DNA from: an uncultured Collinsella sp.
Lineage (GTDB): Bacteria; Actinomycetota; Coriobacteriia; Coriobacteriales; Coriobacteriaceae
Assembly (NCBI GenBank): GCA_902492235.1
Contig: CABUKS010000042.1
Coordinates: forward strand, 1-8,689
Reading direction: 5' to 3'
DNA: 8,689 nucleotides
In this document: piece by piece, positions 1 through 5,318 of the stretch
Numbering within the stretch: position 1 is the stretch's first letter
Layout: the number at the start of each line of letters is the position of its first letter
Translations under genes and position numbers: made by a program
Notes under the pieces: generated by a model
The model's database searches: none
The model's input: only the letters and a program-made list of their open reading frames with translations
What the model was told of the DNA's origin: nothing

Positions 1-138
1 AGTCCCTTGCGGCGTAGTTCTTATTTAAGCCGTCCAAGTTTTGGGGTGCAGTTCAAATTGACTGCTCGGGGAGTCGCATTCGAGCTCGGTTGTCCTCTTA
101 GCCACTCGATATCCTTCGGAGCAATAACAGTGAAAAAA
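1..138. other. Non-coding left edge, no gene supported
   Basis: No reading frame with a credible start and ribosome binding site is visible here. On the minus strand one frame stays open from about 145 down to a TAA at 21-23, but it has no ATG. A second minus frame ends at a TAA at 25-27. The stretch contains the left copy of a direct repeat (72-92) described separately. From about 120 onward the sequence becomes A/T-rich and passes into the control region of the ATPase gene. Confidence 0.6.
72..92 (+). repeat. Left copy of direct repeat bracketing the ATPase unit
   Basis: Fifteen identical bases (AGTCGCATTCGAGCT, 72-86) recur at 1705-1719. With the next six bases the match is 19 of 21. The other copy lies in the last codons of the 1661-3163 gene, in the same orientation. 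The two copies enclose the ATPase control region, gene and terminator. This could mark an insertion or recombination junction, or it could be chance. No flanking integrase or transposase is in view. Confidence 0.45.
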
Positions 139-228
139 CTTGCTTAAGTGTTAATCAAGCTACACACAATCTTGCTCTCTAATTAATCAAGAATCAGTAT
201 AATTTTGATTAGCTAGAGAGCAAGATTG
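139..228 (+). promoter_or_regulatory. Promoter/operator with three bipartite repeats
   Basis: Two direct copies of CTTGCT-N6-TTAATCAAG lie at 139-159 and 171-191, exactly 32 bp apart (about three helical turns). A third copy, inverted and slightly altered (CTTGCT-N6-CTAATCAAA), lies at 204-224. The second and third copies form an inverted repeat, 167-190 against 205-228, pairing at 22 of 24 positions around a 14-base spacer. That spacer contains a perfect -10 box, TATAAT (198-203). No good -35 box is visible at the normal distance. Transcription would start inside the right arm, so the complete hairpin would not be in the RNA. The dyad is therefore more likely a protein-binding DNA site than an RNA switch. 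The ribosome binding site GGAGA (228-232) touches the end of the right arm. The binding protein is unknown; autoregulation by the ATPase is possible. Confidence 0.65.
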
Positions 229-235
229 GAGAATC

Positions 236-1588
236 ATGGCATTCAACGACTTGATCGCCCAGAAAATAAAGGACTTTGAACAGCAGGGGGTTCCGCAGGT
301 CTTTGAGCGAGACCTTGATCTAGGAAACCCACAGGAGCCAAAGCGCGACAACATCGTAAATGTGATTGTGGGAGCCCGCCGTTGTGGAAAGACGTATCGC
401 CTGTATCAGGAGATGCAGCGGCTTCAGGGCCGGGGCGTCGAGCTTGACCGGATGCTTTACTTTAATTTTGAGGACGAGCGCTTGCGCCCGTATGAGTCAT
501 CGCTGCTGGCGGACGTGCTCGACACGTTCTATGCGCTGTATCCTGCTGCTCGAACCGAGGGCGCTTGCATTTTCTTTGACGAGATCCAGGAAATTCCCGA
601 ATGGGGTGCGTTTCTGCGGCGTGTAGTCGATACGGAGAAAGCGACCGTCTATGTGACGGGATCTTCTTCTAAGATGCTGTCCTCAGAGCTTAAGAGCGAG
701 TTCAGGGGTCGTTCTCTTATACGGGAGCTTTTTCCGTTGAGTTTTTCGGAATACGTTCGGTATAAGACGGGGAGCGTTTTCGAGCCAGATGCGACCTTTT
801 CCCCAAGCGATGCAGCGCTGCTTCGACATCATCTGATCGGATATCTTGAACGAGGGGGATTCATCGCGACGCTTGAGCAGACGCCCGCAGACGCGATTCA
901 GCTGCTACAGGAATATGCTTCGCGAACGGTCGCTATGGACGTCATTGAGCGTTACGACGTCAAGAACCCTCGCCTGGCATCGCTGTTCCTAGCGCGGTGT
1001 ATGGCATCTTCGGGACGAGAGCTGTCGGTGAACAAAGTGTACAACGAGTTCAAGAGCAGGCAGATACCCGTCAGTCGTAATTCGCTCAGCGACTTACTTG
1101 AGTATTATGAGGACGCCTACCTGCTGTTCTCCGTGCCGGAGTTCACGCGTTCACTGGCAAATAACATGCGGTCTGCGTCTAAGGTCTACGCTGTCGACCC
1201 TGCGATGTTTGGAGCATTCTCTCCCGCATCGGCATTGGACCAGGGCCAGAGGCTCGAGACCGCAGTGTTCAATGCGCTAAGAAGAAGGACTCCCGCGGTG
1301 AGGACTGGCTCGGTCTGCCGCCTGCTGATCAAAGAGAAGAGCAAAAGCCATGAGGTGGACTTTGTGGCTGGGGACGCACTTCTCATGCGGGCTTATAGCC
1401 TGATTCAGGTGAGTGTGGATATGGCAAGTGAGAAAACGCGCGAGCGCGAAATTGCCGCGCTTGATGCCTCGATGGCCCAGTTCGATCTTGGCGAGTCGGC
1501 AATCGTTACCATGGATGAGCAGGCCGATATTCCATGCGAACACGGTGTGGTACACGTTGTGCCCGCATGGAAGTGGCTCCTTGCCTAA
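236..1588 (+). CDS. AAA-type ATPase with DUF4143 domain
   Basis: This is a 450-residue ATPase of the widespread AAA_14/DUF4143 family. The biological role of these proteins is mostly unsettled; they are often solitary and patchily distributed. The N-terminal ATPase shows a Walker A motif (GARRCGKT, residues 46-53), a Walker B motif (CIFFDEIQE, 111-119), a sensor-1-like VTGSSS (140-145) and a conserved RGRS (157-160). Residues about 255-300 look like a winged-helix segment. The DUF4143 region ends with a PD-(D/E)XK-like pattern: E341, then E373-V-D375, then QVS (391-393). This suggests a nuclease fold, active or degenerate. The start ATG is supported by GGAGA three bases upstream. No partner gene lies beside it on the same strand, and its own terminator follows 16 bases after the stop codon. 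Its codon choice and upstream DNA look more A/T-rich than the other genes here, which fits acquisition by transfer, though I did not compute this. The family assignment is secure; the function is not. Confidence 0.9.
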   Translation: MAFNDLIAQKIKDFEQQGVPQVFERDLDLGNPQEPKRDNIVNVIVGARRCGKTYRLYQEMQRLQGRGVELDRMLYFNFEDERLRPYESSLLADVLDTFYALYPAARTEGACIFFDEIQEIPEWGAFLRRVVDTEKATVYVTGSSSKMLSSELKSEFRGRSLIRELFPLSFSEYVRYKTGSVFEPDATFSPSDAALLRHHLIGYLERGGFIATLEQTPADAIQLLQEYASRTVAMDVIERYDVKNPRLASLFLARCMASSGRELSVNKVYNEFKSRQIPVSRNSLSDLLEYYEDAYLLFSVPEFTRSLANNMRSASKVYAVDPAMFGAFSPASALDQGQRLETAVFNALRRRTPAVRTGSVCRLLIKEKSKSHEVDFVAGDALLMRAYSLIQVSVDMASEKTREREIAALDASMAQFDLGESAIVTMDEQADIPCEHGVVHVVPAWKWLLA

Positions 1589-1603
1589 TCATCTACGGAT
1601 CGT

Positions 1604-1630
1604 GGGGCCAGGACCTCCTGGCCCCTTTAT
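1604..1630 (+). terminator. Rho-independent terminator of the ATPase gene
   Basis: GGGGCCAGG (1604-1612) pairs perfectly with CCTGGCCCC (1617-1625) around a four-base loop, followed by TTTAT. The hairpin starts 16 bases after the ATPase stop codon. There is no T-run on the other strand, so it should act mainly on rightward transcripts. The convergent gene at 1661-3163 therefore has no obvious terminator of its own. Confidence 0.85.
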
Positions 1631-1660
1631 CACGGTTGGGGAGCACCATGATGCGCCCGG

Positions 1661-3163
1661 CTAGTCTTGGGCTTTGATGCTCGGCATCAGAATCTGGGCG
1701 AGGTAGTCGCATTCGAGCTTGGTGGCGGCGTCAGCCTTGCCGTCTTTGCCGACCAGCACGTTCTTGATCTGGCTATAGGTGTAGCGGTTGCCGGTCGTAA
1801 GCTCGACAAGCTCAATGGCCGTGTCCATGGGGTAGGTCGACACGGGATCTTGCGTGCGCCCGTTGATGGTCTGGGGCACCACGTACGGATAGACGGGGCC
1901 GCTGGCGTAGACGGTGTAGCCGTTGCCGAGGTTTGCCGCACCCAAAACCGCATCGCCCTCATCGGGCGTAAAGCTCTCGCCGTCGCGCACCGTGACAAGC
2001 GTCACAAGCGGCGTGTTCGTGTCGCCGGCAAGATAGATGCACAGCGTGCTGCCGTTTTGCCAAGTCGCGACTTTGCCGTACCACTCAACGGGAATATCGA
2101 GCTGATACAGGTCCGTTGCCTTATGTCGAGCATCGGCGTCGCGGGCCGCCTGTGCCTCGCGGGAGCTCACGGCGTTGATGGCGGCGTCACGGCGCGCGGT
2201 TGCCGCCTGCTGGAGCACCTTTGCGACCGCGGCGGAGTTCACCCCGCCTTCCTCGGCATACTTGGCGGCGGCATCGATCTGGTCGTCAGTCACTGTGTCG
2301 GCCGAAGGCGCCTTGAGCTTAAAGGTGGCCTGGGCACTCAAATCCTGCCCATCGCTCTTAATGGTGACCTGCGCCTTGGTGGTCGGCACGGTGTAAATGG
2401 TACCGTCGGCTGCGATGGGGGACCCAGCGATGGAGAGCGTATAGTCGCCGGGCAGCAGCTTAATGCCGCGACCGTGTTCGTCAACGTAGAGCGTTTCGCT
2501 CACGGAAGAACCGTCGGAATCCTGGCCGCTCACCTGCACGGGAATCTTGGAACCAGTTGAGCAGTCGAGCCCTGCGGCATGCACGCCAATCTGCACCGAC
2601 ATCATCGTGTGTGCACTGGCGGCGACAGCGGCAGCCTGCTCTTGCTGATATCCGTTCCAGGCAGCATAGCCTGCGCCGCCGGCGACGAGCGCGACGGCCA
2701 CAACGCCGGCAACCATCAGGTTGCGGCGCTTGGGCGGCATCTTACGATGACGGGCCTCGGCCTCATGTGCCGAAGGAACAGACGGTAGGGGGATATCGCC
2801 CATGGCGATGGTCTCGTCCACGGCAGGCGCAGAGCCCAGGCCGGGGAGCTCGCGGGTCAGCGAATCTTCGGCCGGCAAGCTGCCGAGCAAGATGGTTTCC
2901 TCGCTCGTGTCGGATCCGGGCTGGTCGTCGGCCTTGCATTCGGATTCCTCGTGCCCCGCCTCGTCTTCGGTGGGCGCGGCGCTATCGTCTTTTGCATTCC
3001 GATCATCGGGCTGCGCCTCGATTTCTGGCTCATCCTGCACATCAACGCTCGGATCGTCAAACGCAATCTCGGCCAGCGCAATCCGGTCAAGGCTCTCCAG
3101 GGCCTCGGCACACGCTTCTGCATCTTGGGCCGCATCCTCTTGGCCCATCGTCTCATCTTTCAT
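1661..3163 (-). CDS. Membrane-anchored protein, acidic cytoplasmic tail, exported C-terminus
   Basis: I do not recognise a named family for this 500-residue protein. Residues 1-140 are highly acidic (Asp/Glu/Ala/Ser-rich) and probably disordered. A basic patch (RHRKMPPKRR, about 138-147) precedes a single membrane segment at about 149-169. By the positive-inside rule the N-terminus is cytoplasmic and the rest is outside the cell. Residues about 187-284 look beta-rich. Residues 291-350 are an Ala/Arg-rich helical linker. Residues 352-500 begin with YQLDIPVEWYGKV, a style seen in exported domains of gut Gram-positive bacteria (from memory). The cytoplasmic tail contains two related segments, SEETILLGSLP (87-97) and VDETIAMGDIP (115-125). 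An upstream in-frame ATG at 3274 exists, but I chose the one at 3163: it has a strong GGGGGA three bases away, and the extension would read through the probable promoter. The gene is convergent with the ATPase gene. Its last codons contain the right copy of the direct repeat. Confidence 0.8.
   Translation of the reverse strand: MKDETMGQEDAAQDAEACAEALESLDRIALAEIAFDDPSVDVQDEPEIEAQPDDRNAKDDSAAPTEDEAGHEESECKADDQPGSDTSEETILLGSLPAEDSLTRELPGLGSAPAVDETIAMGDIPLPSVPSAHEAEARHRKMPPKRRNLMVAGVVAVALVAGGAGYAAWNGYQQEQAAAVAASAHTMMSVQIGVHAAGLDCSTGSKIPVQVSGQDSDGSSVSETLYVDEHGRGIKLLPGDYTLSIAGSPIAADGTIYTVPTTKAQVTIKSDGQDLSAQATFKLKAPSADTVTDDQIDAAAKYAEEGGVNSAAVAKVLQQAATARRDAAINAVSSREAQAARDADARHKATDLYQLDIPVEWYGKVATWQNGSTLCIYLAGDTNTPLVTLVTVRDGESFTPDEGDAVLGAANLGNGYTVYASGPVYPYVVPQTINGRTQDPVSTYPMDTAIELVELTTGNRYTYSQIKNVLVGKDGKADAATKLECDYLAQILMPSIKAQD
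1705..1725 (+). repeat. Right copy of direct repeat, inside a gene 3' end
   Basis: This matches 72-92 at 19 of 21 positions, with 15 consecutive identities. On the minus strand it encodes the segment K-L-E-C-D near residues 482-486 of the 500-residue membrane protein. The left copy is in register with the same codons (E-L-E-C-D) and runs on, in frame, to a TAA at 25-27. Confidence 0.45.
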
Positions 3164-3245
3164 ATATCCCCCAAGCTCAATATCGGGACAACACTGTACC
3201 CAAAAACGGGACCCTATAGGGCCGCCGCAGGATTTGAAATCCGAT

Positions 3246-3274
3246 TTTATATATGCGCGTGTTTTTGAATGCAA
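3246..3274 (-). promoter_or_regulatory. Candidate promoter of the membrane-anchored protein gene
   Basis: Read on the minus strand, TTGCAT (3269-3274) is followed after 17 bases by TATAAA (3246-3251). The -10 box matches consensus at five of six positions; the -35 box keeps only its TTG. The leader to the ATG at 3163 would be about 75 bases. The preceding terminator (3283-3324) separates this promoter from the upstream operon, so a promoter is needed about here. Confidence 0.45.
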
Positions 3275-3282
3275 GCGGGATG

Positions 3283-3324
3283 AAAAAAGCCCCCGGAAAG
3301 CGAGCGAAACGCTTTCCGGGGGCT
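3283..3324 (-). terminator. Rho-independent terminator of the tetR-DUF5692 operon
   Basis: GCCCCCGGAAAGC (3289-3301) pairs perfectly with GCTTTCCGGGGGC (3311-3323) around a nine-base loop, and A3288 and T3324 extend the stem. Six A residues at 3283-3288 become a U-run on the minus-strand transcript. The element lies 69 bases beyond the DUF5692 stop codon and is oriented to end that leftward transcript. Confidence 0.92.
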
Positions 3325-3392
3325 CTGCGAGACATTGGATTGAAAAGCCTGGCGGGCGGGCCTATGCCCAAGTGCCAACAGCGACCAGCGCG

Positions 3393-4400
3393 TTACTCGG
3401 CGTGCGCGTAATCAACCTTGGCGCGGCGAGCGGTAGCCTTCTCCCAATCGCTGGTGCCCTCAAAGACATCCTGCTTGTAGGGGTTGCGGCCGAGCTTCTT
3501 GGCACGGTAGGCGACGTAGATAATCGCGGCGATGTTGGCGATCAGCGCGGCGACCGAGACCGCGGTGGCGGCGCCGGGGTCGAGCGTGGAGTGGGTCACA
3601 AAGATGGACTCCTCCTGGAAGTACGGGAACACCTGGGCAAACATGCACCAAATAGCAAGCGTAAAGGCGCGGTTCTGAATCCAGCCGCCCTTGTTCCAGA
3701 TAAAGGCGGCGACGGTGGGCGCCAGCAGCAGCGCAAAGCCGCAGAACCAGGAGTGGGTGGGCAGGCAGTTGTAGGTGTAGCAGAAGTTCCAGATATCGTA
3801 GGCGATGATGTAGACCCAAGTCATGTCGGGCCACAACATGTCGGTCTGATCCTCGGAGGCGTAGACGCTCCACCAACCGGTCATGCAGAAGATGTTGATG
3901 AGACCGGCGATGCCGTTGAACACGTTGTTCCAGCCGGCAAGCTGCGTGGCACCCTCGGAGGTGACCCAGGTGGACTGGCCCAGGACAAAGAAGTGATAGG
4001 CGCTCTCGAAGTCGGACACGACGGCGATCATGATGTTGATGGCGACGATCACAAACGGCCACGCGCGGAACCAATGCGCCTTGCCGATCTTGCCCCACTG
4101 GTACTTAATGGCAATGAAGCCCCAGCAACCGGCCAGCGCCGCGTACACCTTGGCGTAGTGGAACCAGCTGTTCTGGTACACATGGGTGGGGTTGGTGAGC
4201 GCCCACTCGGCACCCTGCGAGACGCCGATGGCGATGGCGATGCAGTAGATGGTCATGGCCAACGGAGCCACGCCAAAGATGATTGCCGCGCCGAGCTTGG
4301 TGCGGCGGCCGACCTCGTTGAGCACGATCAGGCCAATAAAGACCATGGCCCAGCCGGCCCAGTGGATAAGGGTATCGCTACCCCAAACATCGAACAGCAT
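3393..4400 (-). CDS. DUF5692 family multi-pass membrane protein
   Basis: This 335-residue integral membrane protein matches the style of the uncharacterised DUF5692 family as I recall it. Recognisable segments are LIVLNEVGRRTK (24-35), WFHYAKVYAALAGCWGF (79-95), WNNVFNGIAGLINIFCMTGWW (157-177), LWPDMTWVYIIAYDIWNFCY (189-208) and QNRAFTLAIWCMF (242-254). About nine hydrophobic segments are visible: 10-28, 36-60, 83-100, 113-130, 158-176, 192-210, 215-234, 242-260 and 276-298. A hydrophilic C-terminal tail of about 37 residues follows. It is rich in Trp, Tyr, His and buried acidic residues, but I see no CxxCH haem or Fe-S motif. The start ATG has AAAGGAG seven bases upstream. It lies 63 bases after the TetR gene on the same strand and is probably co-transcribed. 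Its function is unknown; its position suggests a membrane partner or transporter for the divergent flavoprotein system. Confidence 0.85.
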   Translation of the reverse strand: MLFDVWGSDTLIHWAGWAMVFIGLIVLNEVGRRTKLGAAIIFGVAPLAMTIYCIAIAIGVSQGAEWALTNPTHVYQNSWFHYAKVYAALAGCWGFIAIKYQWGKIGKAHWFRAWPFVIVAINIMIAVVSDFESAYHFFVLGQSTWVTSEGATQLAGWNNVFNGIAGLINIFCMTGWWSVYASEDQTDMLWPDMTWVYIIAYDIWNFCYTYNCLPTHSWFCGFALLLAPTVAAFIWNKGGWIQNRAFTLAIWCMFAQVFPYFQEESIFVTHSTLDPGAATAVSVAALIANIAAIIYVAYRAKKLGRNPYKQDVFEGTSDWEKATARRAKVDYAHAE

Positions 4401-4418
4401 GCTGCTCTCCTTTCACAC

Positions 4419-4446
4419 GCCCGCGGCCCCTCTTCTGATCGCGGGC
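4419..4446 (-). other. Intercistronic stem-loop between tetR and DUF5692 gene
   Basis: GCCCGCG (4419-4425) pairs perfectly with CGCGGGC (4440-4446) around a 14-base loop. It sits between the TetR stop codon and the DUF5692 ribosome binding site. No U-run follows on the minus strand, so it is not a standard terminator. It may be an mRNA processing or stability element, or incidental in G/C-rich DNA. Confidence 0.35.
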
Positions 4447-4463
4447 AGTTTGGCCAAATGTCG

Positions 4464-5126
4464 TCAGTTCTGGGGCTTGCGCTCCGGATACTTGGCGGTA
4501 TAGCCCTCGATGTGGAGTGTCGAGGCGATGATTTCTTTGACCGTCTCGTCGGGCACATCGGGGTGCGTGCGGATATACATCAACAACCCCATGATGAGGG
4601 TATAGAACGTCTCGTAGACATGGTCGATGCGTAGCTCATGATGGGCGACAAAGTCCACCACGGTGGTGTCGCAGATATACTGCGCCACGCGCTGAACCAC
4701 GTTGTGCAAAAAGCCGCCGTAGAGCGCGCCGCTGTTGGAGGTCAGAGTGTGCGGCAGTTCGTGGCCGCTGGCGACCAGACGCTTAAAGAGCGGCGCGACA
4801 GTGTCGAGCGCGCCCTCGATATCGCCGACGGTGCGGTTGGCATTCCACTGCTCGAGCTCGGAGATAAAGCCGTCGATCGCCTCGTCCATAACAGCGGTGA
4901 CGGCGGCGTCCATATCGGCAAAGTAGTGGTAGAAGAGCGAGCGCGTACAGCCGGCTCGCTTGGTCACGGCCGATACCGATAGGTGGGACACGCCCAGCTC
5001 GGAACTCACGGTGCGCACGGCATCGAGGATCTCGCGACGGCGTTCGTCGCCCGTCAAGCGCTTTGCCGCGCTATCGGATGCGGGGACGGCATCGACCACA
5101 GAGGTATCTGCTGTGTTGTTGCCCAT
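4464..5126 (-). CDS. TetR/AcrR family transcriptional regulator
   Basis: This 220-residue one-component regulator should bind DNA as a dimer and release it when a ligand binds. The N-terminal helix-turn-helix is clear at residues about 28-73: RREILDAVRTV, then HLSVSAVTKRAG, then the recognition helix region CTRSLFYHYFADMDA (60-74) with the hallmark LFYHYF. The C-terminal ligand domain (about 75-210) is divergent, so the ligand cannot be named. The first about 25 residues are a hydrophilic extension ahead of the usual TetR start. The ATG at 5126 has AAAGGCG seven bases upstream. It is the first gene of the leftward pair and is transcribed away from the flavoprotein gene. Two palindromes in the shared control region are very likely its operators, implying autorepression and control of the rightward genes. 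The family call is secure. Confidence 0.95.
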   Translation of the reverse strand: MGNNTADTSVVDAVPASDSAAKRLTGDERRREILDAVRTVSSELGVSHLSVSAVTKRAGCTRSLFYHYFADMDAAVTAVMDEAIDGFISELEQWNANRTVGDIEGALDTVAPLFKRLVASGHELPHTLTSNSGALYGGFLHNVVQRVAQYICDTTVVDFVAHHELRIDHVYETFYTLIMGLLMYIRTHPDVPDETVKEIIASTLHIEGYTAKYPERKPQN

Positions 5127-5174
5127 GTTTTGTCGCCTTTCATCCTCTTTTGCCTGACCGTTCGCCTAACAGTC

Positions 5175-5203
5175 TTGAATATTGTTGACGGTTCGTCAAT
5201 ACT
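5175..5203 (+). promoter_or_regulatory. Candidate promoter of the flavoprotein-hypA operon
   Basis: TTGAAT (5175-5180) and AATACT (5198-5203) are separated by 17 bases and each match consensus at four of six positions. TACTAT (5200-5205) is an alternative -10 box with a 19-base spacer. Either choice places the first palindromic operator in the spacer and the second at the start site, so a bound TetR dimer would block transcription. No equally convincing leftward promoter is visible; TAGTAT (minus strand, 5199-5204) is one possible -10 box for tetR. Confidence 0.4.
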
Positions 5204-5226
5204 ATTTTTGACACAATGTCAACAAT
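5181..5226. promoter_or_regulatory. Paired TetR operators in divergent control region
   Basis: Two 15-bp palindromes fit TTGACR-N3-YGTCAA: TTGACG-GTT-CGTCAA at 5185-5199 and TTGACA-CAA-TGTCAA at 5208-5222, with centres 23 bp apart. The pair is itself symmetric about 5203.5. The outer arms ATTGTTGAC (5181-5189) and GTCAACAAT (5218-5226) are perfect inverted repeats, as are the inner arms GTCAA (5195-5199) and TTGAC (5208-5212). Size, symmetry and position beside a TetR gene are typical of TetR operators. The arrangement would let two dimers bind and repress both directions. Confidence 0.85.
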
Positions 5227-5240
5227 GGTGGGTGAACGGC

Positions 5241-5318
5241 ATGGGGGCATGCTCGGCCTGCAAAAAAGAGGGGCGCTGCGGCCTCGTCGTGCTGCGGCAA
5301 GAGAAGGGACAACCATGA
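5241..5318 (+). CDS. Possible 25-residue Cys-containing small ORF, coupled to flavoprotein
   Basis: An ATG at 5241 opens a 25-codon frame starting MGACSACKKEGRCG. Its TGA stop overlaps the flavoprotein start as ATGA (5315-5318). GGGTGA (5230-5235), five bases before the ATG, could pair with the 3' end of 16S rRNA. Three cysteines (residues 4, 7 and 13) form CxxC-x5-C. The frame lies downstream of the operators and the predicted transcription start, so it would be in the leader of the flavoprotein mRNA. It could be a real Cys-rich small protein, a leader peptide that couples translation to the next gene, or a chance frame. The flavoprotein has its own Shine-Dalgarno site, so coupling is not required. 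Confidence 0.4.
   Translation: MGACSACKKEGRCGLVVLRQEKGQP

Noticed and set aside
21..145. Minus-strand frame open from about 145 to a TAA at 21-23
   Set aside because: There is no ATG or ribosome binding site, it lies within an intergenic region, and no family is recognisable.
3212..3221. Palindrome CCCTATAGGG upstream of the membrane-anchored protein gene
   Set aside because: It is only 10 bp, with no second copy or partner regulator. It could be an operator, but the evidence is too thin to list as a feature.
3164..3274. Extra 37 residues at the start of the membrane-anchored protein
   Set aside because: The upstream ATG at 3274 overlaps the probable -35 box. The ATG at 3163 has a strong GGGGGA site.
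2802..4634. Plus-strand open frame of 610 codons across two minus-strand genes and a terminator
   Set aside because: It runs through the 5' part of the membrane-anchored protein gene, a clear rho-independent terminator and all of the DUF5692 gene. It is a G/C-rich shadow.
5216..5314. Longer N-terminus for the flavoprotein starting at the ATG at 5216
   Set aside because: That ATG lies inside the second TetR palindrome and close to the probable transcription start, with no ribosome binding site. The ATG at 5315 has AAGGGA at proper spacing, and the Arg-rich extension looks non-coding.
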